NCBI GenBank assembly: GCA_947561715.1
Contig: OX387200.1
Coordinates: 16,370,501-16,434,500, forward strand
Direction of reading: 5' to 3'
DNA length: 64,000 nt
DNA from: Ascidia mentula
Taxonomy: Eukaryota > Chordata > Ascidiacea > Phlebobranchia > Ascidiidae
Positions 36,119 through 47,558 of this stretch are shown piece after piece (position 1 is the stretch's first letter; the number at the start of each line of letters is the position of its first letter). The translations under genes were made by a program, and so were the position numbers. Below the pieces are notes generated by a model, which worked only from the letters and a program-made list of their open reading frames with translations, had not been told where the DNA came from and did no database searches.

Positions 36119-37861
36119 AATTATTCCTTCAAGCAATTTCCACGCAGTTTCAGCAAATATTGCCAACTTCGATCCCTATTTTCTGGAACACAGCAGGTCA
36201 GTTGGGTTCGGTAAAATGGCTGCGTTTTAACTACAGCTGCAATACATTTCTGTACAGAGCTACCTACAACACATCAAAATCATGGCAACTTGTGTATAGC
36301 TGTTTGCGATTTTATATAGGTTTCAAAATGGGTTTTAAGTGGTGAACAGCTATACAGATTCGCCCTTTATTACATTTGCCGTGTTGTTTGCACTCATGCA
36401 TTTTATCCTAATAAAGGTCAATTGTATGACGACCGAAACGTCTATCAAATAAATAGTTTATTTTGCCAGAAGAGAGTTGACACATTATTAGGCCTGGAAC
36501 CGCCAGCAGCAAGTTGTACAGGTTCGTGCTAAAAAAAAACAGCATATGCCTGAGGGAACGGAGAAGCAACGGTCATTTAATGCTTGGTTCATCAACTTCG
36601 CGCTCTCTTACATTTACCGTGTTGTTTGCAACCGTCGGTCAAATAAATAATTTATTTTGCCAGAAGAGCTATAAAATTTACCAAACTCAACAACAACATA
36701 CGAATGTAGTGCTGACTACCTTGTTAACTGTATGTATTGATTCACACGGAGGAAACGTCGCTTTTTAAACATACAATGTGTTTAAGCGCGATGCTCATTC
36801 ATAATTCATTCATCGTTATTCACTGCTACCGTTTACCGAGGTTTTATGTTGTACTGCAATATTTGTCTAAACTTTCTAACTGTTGCCAAAATTGTTTATC
36901 CGCTGTTGATCTGCAGGTTGATAAATTGGCTTTACTGATTACAATACTGCCTGCATTTATCACTTGAATTGGTCTAAAACGATGTTATTTGTTTTATTTA
37001 AACAAAAAGCTTTTCAATCTTTCATGACCTGTTCAGTCACGACATCTCCTCAAAATTGCCCCAAGCGCTGGCCTAAACACAACTGCTTCCGGACCAGTTA
37101 ACACAGGCCTGCTTTTATTAGGTGAGTAATAGCAGATTTACAACAGCTCGTCGTCGCATCCGCGAGTTGCTCAGCAAGGACAAAGTAGGTTTGGGATTTA
37201 ACGTCATATTCGCTTCTTACGTTACTCACGTGACTACAAATGAGCAGTTAAAAACCATGGTGCAAAACAGCGAACAGGTGACAGTTAGCGATTTCGCCTT
37301 GTCCATAGTATAAGTTCTTTTGGAAGTGACTTTAACAATATGCCATTTTGCTAGTATTTGTGCAATTAACAAACACAACTTTATTACCACAAGAGAGTTA
37401 CATTTCGCCTGATATACAACGAATGCAAAATCTTTTTCATGTGTAATATATGCTACAGAAAAGAAAAAAGTAATATTGGCTGAAGGTAACAAGAAACAAA
37501 ATGCATGACTCCTTACATAGATCGCCATAAAGTAGGTCATGGCGGGTAAAAAAGGTTATTTCAGGACAAGAGAAAAGCAAATTCATTAAACGTCATTTCC
37601 GAAACGACAAAACATACTGACGCTACGTAAGCACGACATATTAACTTAATTTAGGATTACAGCGTTAAACGTCGTCCGTCATACCGCGTATATACGTCCG
37701 TCTGTGCTGTTACTCAAATTACTACAAATCAAAAGATCGTTCCGGGTGCACGTAAATTTTTCTGTTCGTTACGATGACTCTGGAATATTAGTAAATAAAT
37801 ATACAAGCAAAAGCAAAAACAATTGTAAAACAGAAACACCACAAGAAATCTAAAATTAAGC
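36119..37861. other. Spacer with direct repeats and start of duplicated block
   Basis: Holds a direct repeat (36361-36500 and 36599-36680, listed separately). From 37217 it is the 3' flank of GPCR-7, homologous to 28488 onward. Plus-strand frames at 36514-36967 are not supported as genes. Confidence 0.45.
36361..36680 (+). repeat. Direct repeat with degenerate hammerhead-like core
   Basis: 36361-36394 resembles 36601-36630 (ttacattt-ccgtgttgtttgca), and 36445-36471 resembles 36639-36665 (caaataaat-gtttattttgccagaag). The first copy keeps an intervening part with CUAAUAA, a GGUC/GACC helix and GAAAC in the order of a hammerhead, but with two core bases changed. The shared 3' end (tttgccagaaga) also resembles the end of the 37.9-38.5 kb fold-back element, suggesting one family. 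Confidence 0.5.
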
Positions 37862-38535
37862 AAAGATTTACCAAATATAATGTTTTTGTTGCTGCCAGGC
37901 ATATTGTAACTTAATAATCTGTTCTACTGGCATATATAAAACGTAACTTTATTCACCGACGTTTCGCCTGTTATTCAACAATGCTTCCTCAAGTTAATGA
38001 GACAGGTACAGCACACAACTAACGCCAAAAAACGTGCCAACACGAAAAAGGGGATAACGCTAACACCGCTTGTGAAATCATGTGATGTATAAAAAATGGG
38101 CGGGAAAACTACAGTTACAGTAAGTTGTTATACAGCACCGGGAAGTAAACGCACTGTTCCCTATCATTAACACAGCGATTGTTCTTGTGGATGTGGAGCG
38201 CTTCTAGGAAGAGGCGCTTTGTATGATCCACCTCCTTTTCCACAAGAACAATCGCTGTGTTAATGATAGGGAACAGTGCGTTTACTTCCCGGTGCTGTAT
38301 AACAACTTACTGTAACTGTAGTTTTCCCGCCCATTTTTTATACATCACATGATTTCACAAGCGGTGTTAGCGTTATCCCCTTTTTCGTGTTGGCACGTTT
38401 TTTGGCGTTAGTTGTGTGCTGTACCTGTCTCATTACCTTGAGGAAGCCTTGTTGAATAACAGGCGAAACTTCGGTGAATAAAGTTACGTTTTATATATGC
38501 CAGAAGAACAGATTATTAGGTTACAAAGAATTACC
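37862..38535. mobile_element. Fold-back element with about 290-bp inverted arms
   Basis: 37904-38190 is the near-perfect reverse complement of 38240-38526, separated by a 49-nt loop. The flanks aaagatttacc (37862-37872) and aaagaattacc (38525-38535) look like an 11-bp target duplication with one mismatch. The duplicated locus near 29090 has a single aaagatttac at the equivalent place. No protein is encoded. Each arm holds a hairpin of GCCUGUU/AACAGGC type followed by GAAAC, preceded by CUUGAGGA, which resembles a degenerate hammerhead as found in Penelope-like elements (inference). Confidence 0.75.
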
Positions 38536-38615
38536 GACTGTAATGTTCAGTAGGTCACCACACTGCACACTCATCTGTGTATGGTGTTAGACCATAGTAT
38601 GGATTTAATTTTGCA

Positions 38616-40512
38616 CTACACGCTCTCCATGTCGGTCGCTTTTCTTGATAGAGCTTTCTTCGCATTCTGGTGTGAAGCACCTCCAGTAGTCAATTTCTTT
38701 TGTTCGCGCACACTCTTCTGGCATGCGCAGAATAGTTCCCTCACCGCTTTTCTAAACTTGCTGTCAATAGTGCTGTACACCAGTACATTTACCAAGCTGA
38801 AAAAAAAACAGTATTTGACTTTGTTCCGCATAATGACTCAATAAATATTGAGTAATAAATGTGACGTTCTTTAGTTCATTTATGAAATCAACATCACACA
38901 AGACGTTACTTAAACAACCGTACCCATTTGACAAGGAGATATAAAAGCAAAACATGTATGGAGCGGATATATTGGTGGGGTTCAAAGCTCCGGTGTAAGT
39001 CATTACCACAACCACGATGACAGGAACTGGAAACAAGATCTTTCCGCTACAAGATGGTAGTAAAACATTGCATGGTCTATACTTACGAAGAGTTATGGTA
39101 AACATGATTTGCATCACAGCCAAAGTGACAAAAACCTTCATTTCGCACTTGTTTCCTGATGCAGTTGATCTCAATTTGTTTGATTTCTTAACATGTTGTG
39201 ATACGTAATATCCAGTCAGAATGGAAAGAAACATCTACAAATACCTTCTTTGCAGGCAAAATTGCAGTCTAAATTGAATACTTACCATAAGGATATAAGG
39301 GATTATGAAGATCACCACTACCATTGCGATAAATGGAGAATAATCTGGCTTCAGGCTAACTTTGGCAAAGGTCAGGTTATGAAGGAAAATCAAATGTTGG
39401 TACCCGAAACTGAAGACTTTAGGAAACCAACCTAGAATAATATGAGCGTTGAACTAGAGTCTCCGCCCTACGTGAGGTAAAATTTCCCATGCTTTACTCA
39501 CGTGGGGATACGGCACAAAGCACAGCAACAGACCACACTACAGCCAAACCAATGCGAATATTTTTCTTCGGCTGATGCTTGTACAATACTGGCCACTTAA
39601 TGGCATACAGCCGTTGCTGTCCGAGGAAGACGAGATGGTAGAGTGATGAAGTGTAGATAAGGAGGTAGAAAACTCCTCCTGCTGATGCAAGCGATGATCC
39701 TTGGATGGAGATCGCGTACAGGAGGAGTTCATTTGCGGTGGAGTTGAGTGTATTGAAGATGTTTGGCAGAACGATGACAAAAAGAATCACTCCTGCGTTC
39801 ATTTCCATAAAACGATCACATATTAGAATGATTTTATGAAGTGTCAACAACAGTTTATAACCTTCGAAAACTAACATATATTGTAAGACTTTGCTTATTT
39901 ACCGGTGAGCATGTCCGTTACTGCCAATGAAGCTTTAATTTTACCATAACTCCCAATGAAAGAGGATTTCTCTCGGGCAAACAAGACAACAACCAGTAGG
40001 TTGCTAATAGTGATCGCCAACGCAAGAACGACCACCACAAAAATTAGAAACCCAGCGCCGACCATGCTGCATTGGGCACATTGGTTCAATGGTGTATCTG
40101 CGCACATAACAGGAGCTGAGTTTGAACAAAATGCCGGAAACCCGTAGAATGCCCGGTCGATTGCAGTGTTGGTATTTACACTCGTGTCCCCGATTGCGTA
40201 AGCTGTGCTGTTTCTTGGCGTCACTGTGGAGTAGTTCGAAGCTGCTGCAATGTTGGGTATGGACCCAGGGTCTGTCGGTGGCCTCGAGATGCGTGTTGAG
40301 TTTAATTCTGCTAGTTGCCAACTAGTTACAGAGTTTAGCTGAGTTCTTGGATGAAGCAATGTTGTTGTCGTTGTTGGTCGAATGGTTGTCCGCCTACTCC
40401 AGGCCAGATTTTGCCGTCTTGGTGGTATAAAGTTTGGTACGAATGCATGCCCAGGCTTTCGGGTTTGAGCCGTAGGTCTTGCATTTACAACCAATGGAAT
40501 ACTGGAGTTCAT
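38616..40512 (-). CDS. GPCR-7: 7TM receptor, recent duplicate of GPCR-5
   Basis: Exons 40512-39903, 39792-39502, 39431-39286, 39234-39087, 39026-38924, 38796-38616; 492 codons, every exon the same length as in GPCR-5. Changes are spread over the ectodomain (for example HAFVPNF instead of NAFVQNF, and RRQNLAWSRR), with fewer in the membrane segments; TM3 still ends LGQQRLYAIKWP. The exon 1 donor is ACCG/gtaaat. Intron 1 is 110 nt, so unlike GPCR-5 its retention would shift the frame. The 3' flank carries the fold-back insertion about 80 bp from the stop codon. Confidence 0.9.
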
Positions 40513-41649
40513 GTTTTTGCAATTGCGGTTCGGAGAACGTTTATGTTATGCCTGCAGAAAATCAACTTTTTACCTGCTCATAATTATCACATTGATAAGG
40601 ATTGCAGTTTTATCGCAACGACTATAAGTAAAATATTGAGGACTATGTGACCGTTCTATCTATTTGCCCAATGTCTTTCATTGGTCAAATACAACAAAAA
40701 GCAACAGTAGGAAGTTTGTGAATAAATGTATGCTTCTTCATGGCACATTGTCCCGTCTCTATGAAATAACATTCGTATTCCTGCTAATAGTCTTTTCTTG
40801 GGTTTGCTAACGTTCAAACGTTTGCATTAGCTGCAAAAATCCCCTATGGTAGCGAAACACTTTAATATTTTTCTCTTGCCTTTGCACAGCGATACCCTGT
40901 CTATACCCCGCTCTGTTTCTAAAACTCAGGTGGAAGTCAAATGCACTTGACGGTTTTGTATATTATGTAAGCTAATCACCGCACAAACATCCTACAACTA
41001 GCTACGTTTTGTCACAAAACTTAACCGTCTTCCTGTCATGTGTGGTGTAGTTTTAGCTGTGTCCCTGAAAGCTATGCTGTGTAAAGTTAATTTTATTTTC
41101 ACACTCATTAAATTATCGGGCAACAATGTCAGGAGCAAAACACGAAATAAGTAGATGATACAAAGACATTGCAAAATTTGCAAAAAGCAGTTTTAAAATG
41201 CGTTTGTTCCAAAAATGAGTTTCTAGGGTGCATTCTACCGCACCAAGCACGATGAAAAGAAAATGTAATTTTAGTTTCACATACATATATTTGTTGTCTG
41301 CTGGAACAATCCACAAAAGACCATGGCTAAATGTTAGTTCCTCTGCAAGGTTCGTATCGGGCGGTGGTCGCAATACACGATTAAAACATTTCTCATTCTT
41401 TCCCCCATAACATGTGCACGTATTTTTCGCCACTGACACAAATACAAACATATAACTTCAAAAGTTCAAAAAGAGGATTTGGTTAAACTGTCACAAAGAA
41501 ATCAAACAAAGCACTAAATCTTAGTTCGTAGCCAGCAGTTGCGAATTTGTATTGATTTAAGGTCTCAACACTGCAACACTGCGTTTTCCAGCAGCATACT
41601 ATGTATATCTTTGTGTGATTTGGAACAACAGTAAGGAGAAACGCTTGCA
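40513..41649. other. Spacer between GPCR-7 and GPCR-8, duplicated at 31.1-32.35 kb
   Basis: Same content as its left-hand copy, including the minus-strand frame near 41340-41420. No gene supported. It holds the GPCR-7 promoter and the GPCR-8 3' UTR. Confidence 0.45.
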
Positions 41650-43516
41650 CTACACGCTCTCCATGTGCGTCACTTTTCTTGAATCAATTTTGTTTGATTT
41701 CTGATGCGAACCCGTTCCAGTGGTCAATCGTTGTTGTGCACGACGAGTTGTGGAGTGACATGTGTAGACTAGTTCCCTCACAGCCTTTCTAAACTTGTTG
41801 TCAATAGTACTGTATACCAGCACATTCACCAGGCTGAAAAGAAATTTTTGCACTTAACACACTGGTAAATTTACCAGGCATTGTTCATTTATGAAACGAA
41901 TTTCACACAAGACGTTACTTAAACAGTCGTACCCGTTTGACATGGAGATATAAAAGCAAACGATGTAGGGAATAGATATATTGGTGGGGTTCAAAGCTCC
42001 GGTGTAAGTCAATACCACTACCACGATGACAGGAACTGGAAACAAGATCTTTCCGCTACAAGATGTTAGTAAAACATTAAATGGCCTATACTTACGAAGA
42101 GTTATGGTAAACATGATTTGCATCACAGCCAAAGTGACAAAAACCATTGTTTCGCGCTTGTTTCCCGATGTAGTCGATTTTATTTTGTTTGATTTCTTAA
42201 CATGTTGTGCGACGTAATATCCAGTGAGAACAGAAAGAAACATCTACAAATACCTTCCTTAGCAGGCAGTATTGTAGTTCAAAATGACAACGCACACTAC
42301 TTACCATGAGAACATAAGGGATTACGAAAACCACCACCATCATTGGGATAAAAGGAGAATAACCTGGATTCGGGCTTACTTTGGCCAATGTCAGGTTATA
42401 AAGGAAAATCAGATGTTGGTAGCCGAAGCCAAAGACATTCGGAAACCAAACTACAACAAAATGAACGTTGAACTTCTGCTTTTTTTGTACACAATAAATC
42501 TTTATTTATACAACCAGTGTTGTATTCGTGGAATGTAAATTGCTTTACTCACGTGGGGACACGGCACAGACCACAGCAATTGACCACACTACGGCCAAGC
42601 CAATGTAGATGTTCCGCAACGCTTGATGCTTGTATGCCATTGGCCACTTAACCGCATACAGTCGCTGCTGTCCGAGAAAGACCAGATGGTAGAGTGATGA
42701 AGTGTAGATGAGGATGTAGAAAACTCCTCCTACTGATGCAAGCGGTGATCCTTGGAGTGAGATCGCGTAAATGAGGAGTTCATTTGCAGTGGAGTTGAGT
42801 GTTTTAGAGATGTTTGGCAGTACGATGATTAAAAGAATCACTCCTTCGTTTAACAAATAAACTTGTTTTATAAAGTTAAACAGACAAAGAAACTATATGT
42901 TTAAAAAATGTCACAATATTGTCGGGCATCATTACTAACCTGTGAGCATGTCCGTTACTGCCAGTGAAATTTTAATTTTTCCGTAACTCCCAGAGAATGA
43001 GGATTTCTCCCTTGCAAACAAAACAATAACCAATAGGTTGCTAACAATGATCGCCAACGCGAGAGCGACCACCACGAAAACGAAAAAACCGGCGCCGACC
43101 ATACTGCATTGGGCACATTGGTTCAATGGTACATCAGCACATATAACATGAGCTGAGTTGGAACAAAACGCCGGAAACCCGTAGAACGCCTGATCGATTG
43201 CAGTGCTGGTATTTACACTCGTGTTTTTGTATGTATTCGGTGGTAAAAAGAATTGTATAAAACCAGTGCCTGGCGATAGCATCGGAAAGCGCGTTGAATT
43301 CACTGCTGGTGTTTGCCAACTGGTTTCGTTTGCAAGAAACAATGATGTCGTTTCTGGTGGAATGGTTGTCTGAATGAGGAAGGGATCTGGTGGAATGGTT
43401 GTCTGAATGAGGAAGGGATCTGGTCGCCTGATGATAAAGTTTGGTATGAATACATCCGCAATTACTGGCATACTCCCAGTTGTTGCATTTTCAGTCAATG
43501 AGATTGTCGAATTCAT
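41650..43516 (-). CDS. GPCR-8: 7TM receptor with duplicated ectodomain unit
   Basis: Exons 43516-42940, 42843-42553, 42450-42305, 42243-42096, 42035-41933, 41833-41650; 482 codons. The ectodomain contains DVFIPNF and later TGFIQFF, a perfect tandem 11-residue unit (DPFLIQTTIPP, twice) and the FPAFC Cys module. TM3 ends LGQQRLYAVKWP, TM6 has KRETMVFVTLAVMQIMF, and TM7 reads LVNVLVYSTIDNKF. The tail ends KVTHMESV, like GPCR-5 and GPCR-7. The exon 5/6 junction gives Gly rather than Ser. Its 3' half is the parent-like sequence of the chimeric pseudogene at 32.4 kb. Confidence 0.9.
43355..43420 (+). repeat. Two tandem 33-bp units in GPCR-8 exon 1
   Basis: Perfect direct duplication of a 33-bp unit starting at 43355 and 43388. 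Its length is a multiple of three, adding one 11-residue copy to the ectodomain. Confidence 0.9.
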
Positions 43517-44670
43517 CCTTTTGGATTTGTGGTTTATCGAAAGTTTATATTGTGTCTATTAGCTCCTGTATCTTAACCAATGAACTGACACATTAACGTT
43601 TCCTGACTGGCAATTTTCCATAGTTTACTTACACATTTCTCTCATCTTTTCAACTCATCATCACAGCTCGTTATAACAGCATTGATAATGACTGATAGTC
43701 ATAAACGAAACGACTGTACGGAGAGTATAGGCATTTACGGTACACTTGTGCTGTGTATAATCTAAAACTATACGTTTCATATTTTTATTCTTTCGTAATG
43801 ATACAAACGTTCGCAACAGTGTGTGCCACTCTTTAAATTTTGTTCTCTTGGCCTTGCACGCCGATACTATCTAAGCGCTGCCAAAACGGCAAGGTTTAAT
43901 AGTTTCAAGTCAAATGTGCTTGAGGATATTGTGTATCACGTGTACTACGCAATTACCCTAAACATCCTTTTAAGTATATGTTGTTTATTACACCAAGCAG
44001 CTTTGATAACGACTTCCTGTCATTCCTGTGTGCGTGGCTTTGAGACACATCGCGTTGTGCAAACAAACTGAGATAATTTATGTGATCGTATCGTTGAAGT
44101 ATGTAAATTGCTGTCGGTAACAAAACACAAAATTAGCTCTTAAAAAGTTTGAACTTTGCTGGTTGGTCAACACCCCCTATTTTTAAATAACATTTTCCGT
44201 TTATAACCAAGATAAGGCGGTTCTTGGTCATTTCATCATGGTAGATAACGGGCGTGCTAAACGCATCCATTTCACGTTGGTCCCGACCTACGAAAAACCT
44301 TCCATCAGCGCTAATTGGTGAATAAAACCCCTTTGAGAAACGTTTGTTTCAAAAAATATGCGCTAAGCATTTTTTCGCAAAGCAGTTTTGGTATAATCTC
44401 TGTCCCGGTAATGTGATATAGTGGACAAGTAACTGGTGACTTCTTAAAAACAATGTTAACAGCACAGTAACTTAATGCATATACAAAAGGTGTTTGGGAG
44501 ATTACACATACATAATAGAAAGGCACTTACTGCACTAAAATACCAATTATACAGAAACCAAGTAAAAAAAATATGTTTGTCCACAATTCGCCTGCGTATG
44601 CTCACTGGTTTTGTTAAATCTGTGAATCAAGGAGTGTGACGATCGTAACAATAAAACAAAACGAGATTTG
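43517..44670. other. Spacer between GPCR-8 and GPCR-9, nothing recognised
   Basis: AT-rich. Short frames such as 43823-44071 (+) and 44311-44526 (-) have no recognisable domain or splice context. Confidence 0.4.
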
Positions 44671-46560
44671 TCACACACTGGCGACTGGTGAGGATTTGGA
44701 AGATTGGCCTTTCTTGGACAACATAGTACTTTGCGTTGGTTTGTGTCCGTACGTTCCGACGGACGATTCTGCAACACGCTTGCGGATGATTTCCGGGCAG
44801 CAGGCACAAAACAGTTCCTTCACCGATTTCCTAAACTTCTTGTCCACCACGCTGTACACCAGCACGTTTACCAAGCTGTAAATTGGGGGGGGCATGGGTA
44901 ATAATTTGTTTTAAACGAAATGGTGCATGGTAGGTAGACGTTAGGTTTCTCATAAAACACACATTATGTCGATACCTGTTTGACATGGAAACGTAGAAGC
45001 AAATGACGTAGGGAGCCGCAATATTATCAGTATTTAAGTCACCACTGTACGTCAGTATCACCACCACGATGAGAGGGACTGTGTAAAAAGTATAATTAAC
45101 CACTTTGTTATCATTTACTCCAGTTTGACCGAAGCTTACCCAGAGTTAGAGTAAATCCGATCTGCATTGCAGCCAAGGTGGCAAACACCATCACTTCCCG
45201 GTTTCTCGCGGCGGAAATCGAGTGAAGTTTGCTGGATTGTTTCATGTGTTCCGCTACTTGACATCCGGTAAATGCGGTCAGAATTGTCTTAAAATATAAA
45301 GGATGTGTTTAAAATGGTGCGATATAAACTATCGTGGTAATGTAATTTTGGATTACTCACCATCGTCAGAAAAGGGAGAATGAACACAAGAACGACCATT
45401 ACAATCAACGGTGAATAATCGGGCGAAACGGTAATTTGGGCCAATGTGAGATTGAAGAGAAAGATCAGTTGCTGGTACCCGAAGGTAAAAAACATGGGAA
45501 ACCAAACTGCAATAAAGCAATAATCACGAAAATATTTCGCAATAAAAAAAATGTTTCCAATCAACTTACGGGGTGATACAGCACAGGTCCCAGCAATTGC
45601 CCACACTGCTACCAGGCCAATGTAGGTGCTGCGCATAGACTTTTGCTTGTAAGCTATGGGCCATCTTACGGCGTAGTATCGCTGTTGGCAGAGGAAGGCC
45701 AGGTGGTAGAGTGATGAAGTATGGATAAATACGTAGAAAACTCCACCTGCTGAAGCCAGTGGAGATCCCTGGACTGAGATGGCGTACTGGAGGAGATCGT
45801 TAGCCGTGGAGTTAAGCGTCATAAGAATGTTTGGCATTGCGACGCCCAGCAGAAGCACTCCTAAAAATGTTGAATTGTCAATGCAACAGGATAACAAAAT
45901 TCACACAATTTATCACATACATCTTTTCTTACCTGTTAGCATATCCGCAACAGCTAGAGATGCTTTGATTTTCCCGTAACCACCAGTAAAAGCGGATTTA
46001 TCTTTGGCAAACAAGATAACGACCAGAAGATTGCCAAGGATAATTGCAAGAGCCAGGCCAACCACAATAAAAATAAAAAACCCGGCAGCGGCCATATTGC
46101 ACTGGTTGCATTGATTTAATTGCACGTCTGCACACAGCACGGGTGCCGAATTGGAACAGAACGCAGGAAATCCATAAAACGCCCGATCAATTGGTTGATT
46201 TGTCGAAATAGTTGAGTTAGGTGATGCTGTGGCGTTATTTGTCGATGCATATGTTTTGTGTGTCGTCTCAAAGTTTGGTATGAATCCAGGAGTTTCAGGC
46301 AGAAAAAAAGCAAGACTTGGCTGGGATGTAGTTGTCGTCAGAACGGGTGCAGGGAATTCCAGAGGCGTCGCGGGTGTTCGAGTTTTTTCGGTTGTTGTTG
46401 TTGGTAATGCAGTTACCGGTACCGCATTTTCGGGCGCCATAAACACCGGCCCAAATCCAACAAAGTTTTGAATGAATGAATGGCCTTGGTTGGAAATCAT
46501 TTCAAGGGAGATATTTAAACTGCTGGCGTTCATCACTTTAGTCGTAGCAGAAATACTCAT
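44671..46560 (-). CDS. GPCR-9: 7TM receptor with Thr/Pro-rich ectodomain
   Basis: Exons 46560-45933, 45860-45570, 45506-45361, 45287-45140, 45078-44976, 44875-44671; 506 codons. The ectodomain (about 165 residues) has two Thr runs (ALPTTTTEKTR and VLTTTTSQP), paired motifs HSFIQNF and PGFIPNF, and the FPAFC Cys module. TM3 ends LCQQRYYAVRWP (a Cys replaces the Gly), TM6 is entered from NREVMVFATLAAMQIGF, and TM7 reads LVNVLVYSVVDKKF. The tail starts CACCPE, with Cys that could be acylated. Intron 2 is only 63 nt, a multiple of three and free of stops, so retention would insert 21 residues before WFP. Groups with GPCR-10 and GPCR-11 by TM6 and tail. Confidence 0.9.
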
Positions 46561-47558
46561 GCTCCTGGTCTTTAAATGCGTTTCTTAGAAGCAGTCTGCT
46601 GGCAATTTTGCAAATTCTGCTCTCCTAAAATAATACACTTGTTGCAGTGATTTGGCAGCAAAGATAAAGTTAATTATCAATTAGGTTTCTGATGGTGTCA
46701 CGCACATTTATGCAGCGTCGCTAAAACTAAAATTGCAAAAACTTTCGTCAGCCTCGCTAAAATGTAAACATATCGAAACAAATCTTTAGTCTCATTCTTT
46801 ATTTCCAGCTTATACTGCGGTAACAGCTCAACGAAAACATCACGCTCTGCCATAACATCCCTGTGTTCCTTGCATTTAAAGCAAACCAAATGCATGTTGG
46901 GCAGCACGTAGTCATATAGAGATCTGGGGTCGGAATGGGTTATACGCATGACCCATATCACGCACCCACAAGTAAAGACAGAATTATATAAGACTGTGGT
47001 TTGTTATTGGCTTCATGCAATGTTTCTAACAGGCGATCTGTAGTAACGGACATAATATTGTTTTACTGTACACCTTGTATTTTTCTAGCAATTCCTTGGA
47101 GAATTTGAAAATGAATGGTTTATTCACAGGGTTATATTTTGTTTTCTTACATGACAGTTGCTTACATGACCAAAGTAAAAAAAATGTATAGGGAATAGAT
47201 GTGCTACAGTAGAATACAGCGGAAGGCAAGAAAAATAAAAGGAACGTGCAACATAAGCAGCAACCAGGATGTATTTAGAACAAACAAGTCGTTCATCATC
47301 CACGCGTGATGTCATGTAGCTTCTTCGTCTGGTTGCTATATGCAGCCACGTATATACGTCATTGCAAAAAACGTTTCTACGTAAAAAGCCCCGGTAATAC
47401 GTTTCTACGCAAGTGGAAACTCACCATTTGTAACTACAGATATTAAAGTTCGACGATTACAAAACAAACCCAAGACAATGACTAAGGGTTCGCAATGACG
47501 TATATATACGTGGTAACATACGTATATGTATTTATATACAGACGATATAGTTGCTCCG
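46561..47558. other. Spacer between GPCR-9 and GPCR-10
   Basis: No gene is supported with confidence. A minus-strand frame (46698-46961) contains SDPRSLYDYVLPN and ends in a hydrophobic segment (VFAILVLATL). It looks somewhat protein-like, but lacks a clear ATG context and homology. Around 47340-47530 there are many copies of acgta, with the palindrome acgtatatatacgt near 47499. Confidence 0.4.

Larger units (their letters stand above)
37217..41930. repeat. Segmental duplication, right copy (GPCR-7 plus GPCR-8 3' part)
   Basis: Counterpart of 28488-32632. Here both receptor genes are intact, so this copy probably shows the ancestral arrangement, apart from the fold-back insertion at 37.9-38.5 kb. 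In the left copy the second gene has been truncated into the chimeric pseudogene. Confidence 0.75.

Noticed and set aside
28406..37313. Plus-strand ORFs at 28406-28621 and 37122-37313 sharing YVTHVTTNEQLK-like peptide.
   Set aside because: They lie in a recent DNA duplication; the few differences seen are mostly amino-acid changing, so there is no sign of protein constraint.
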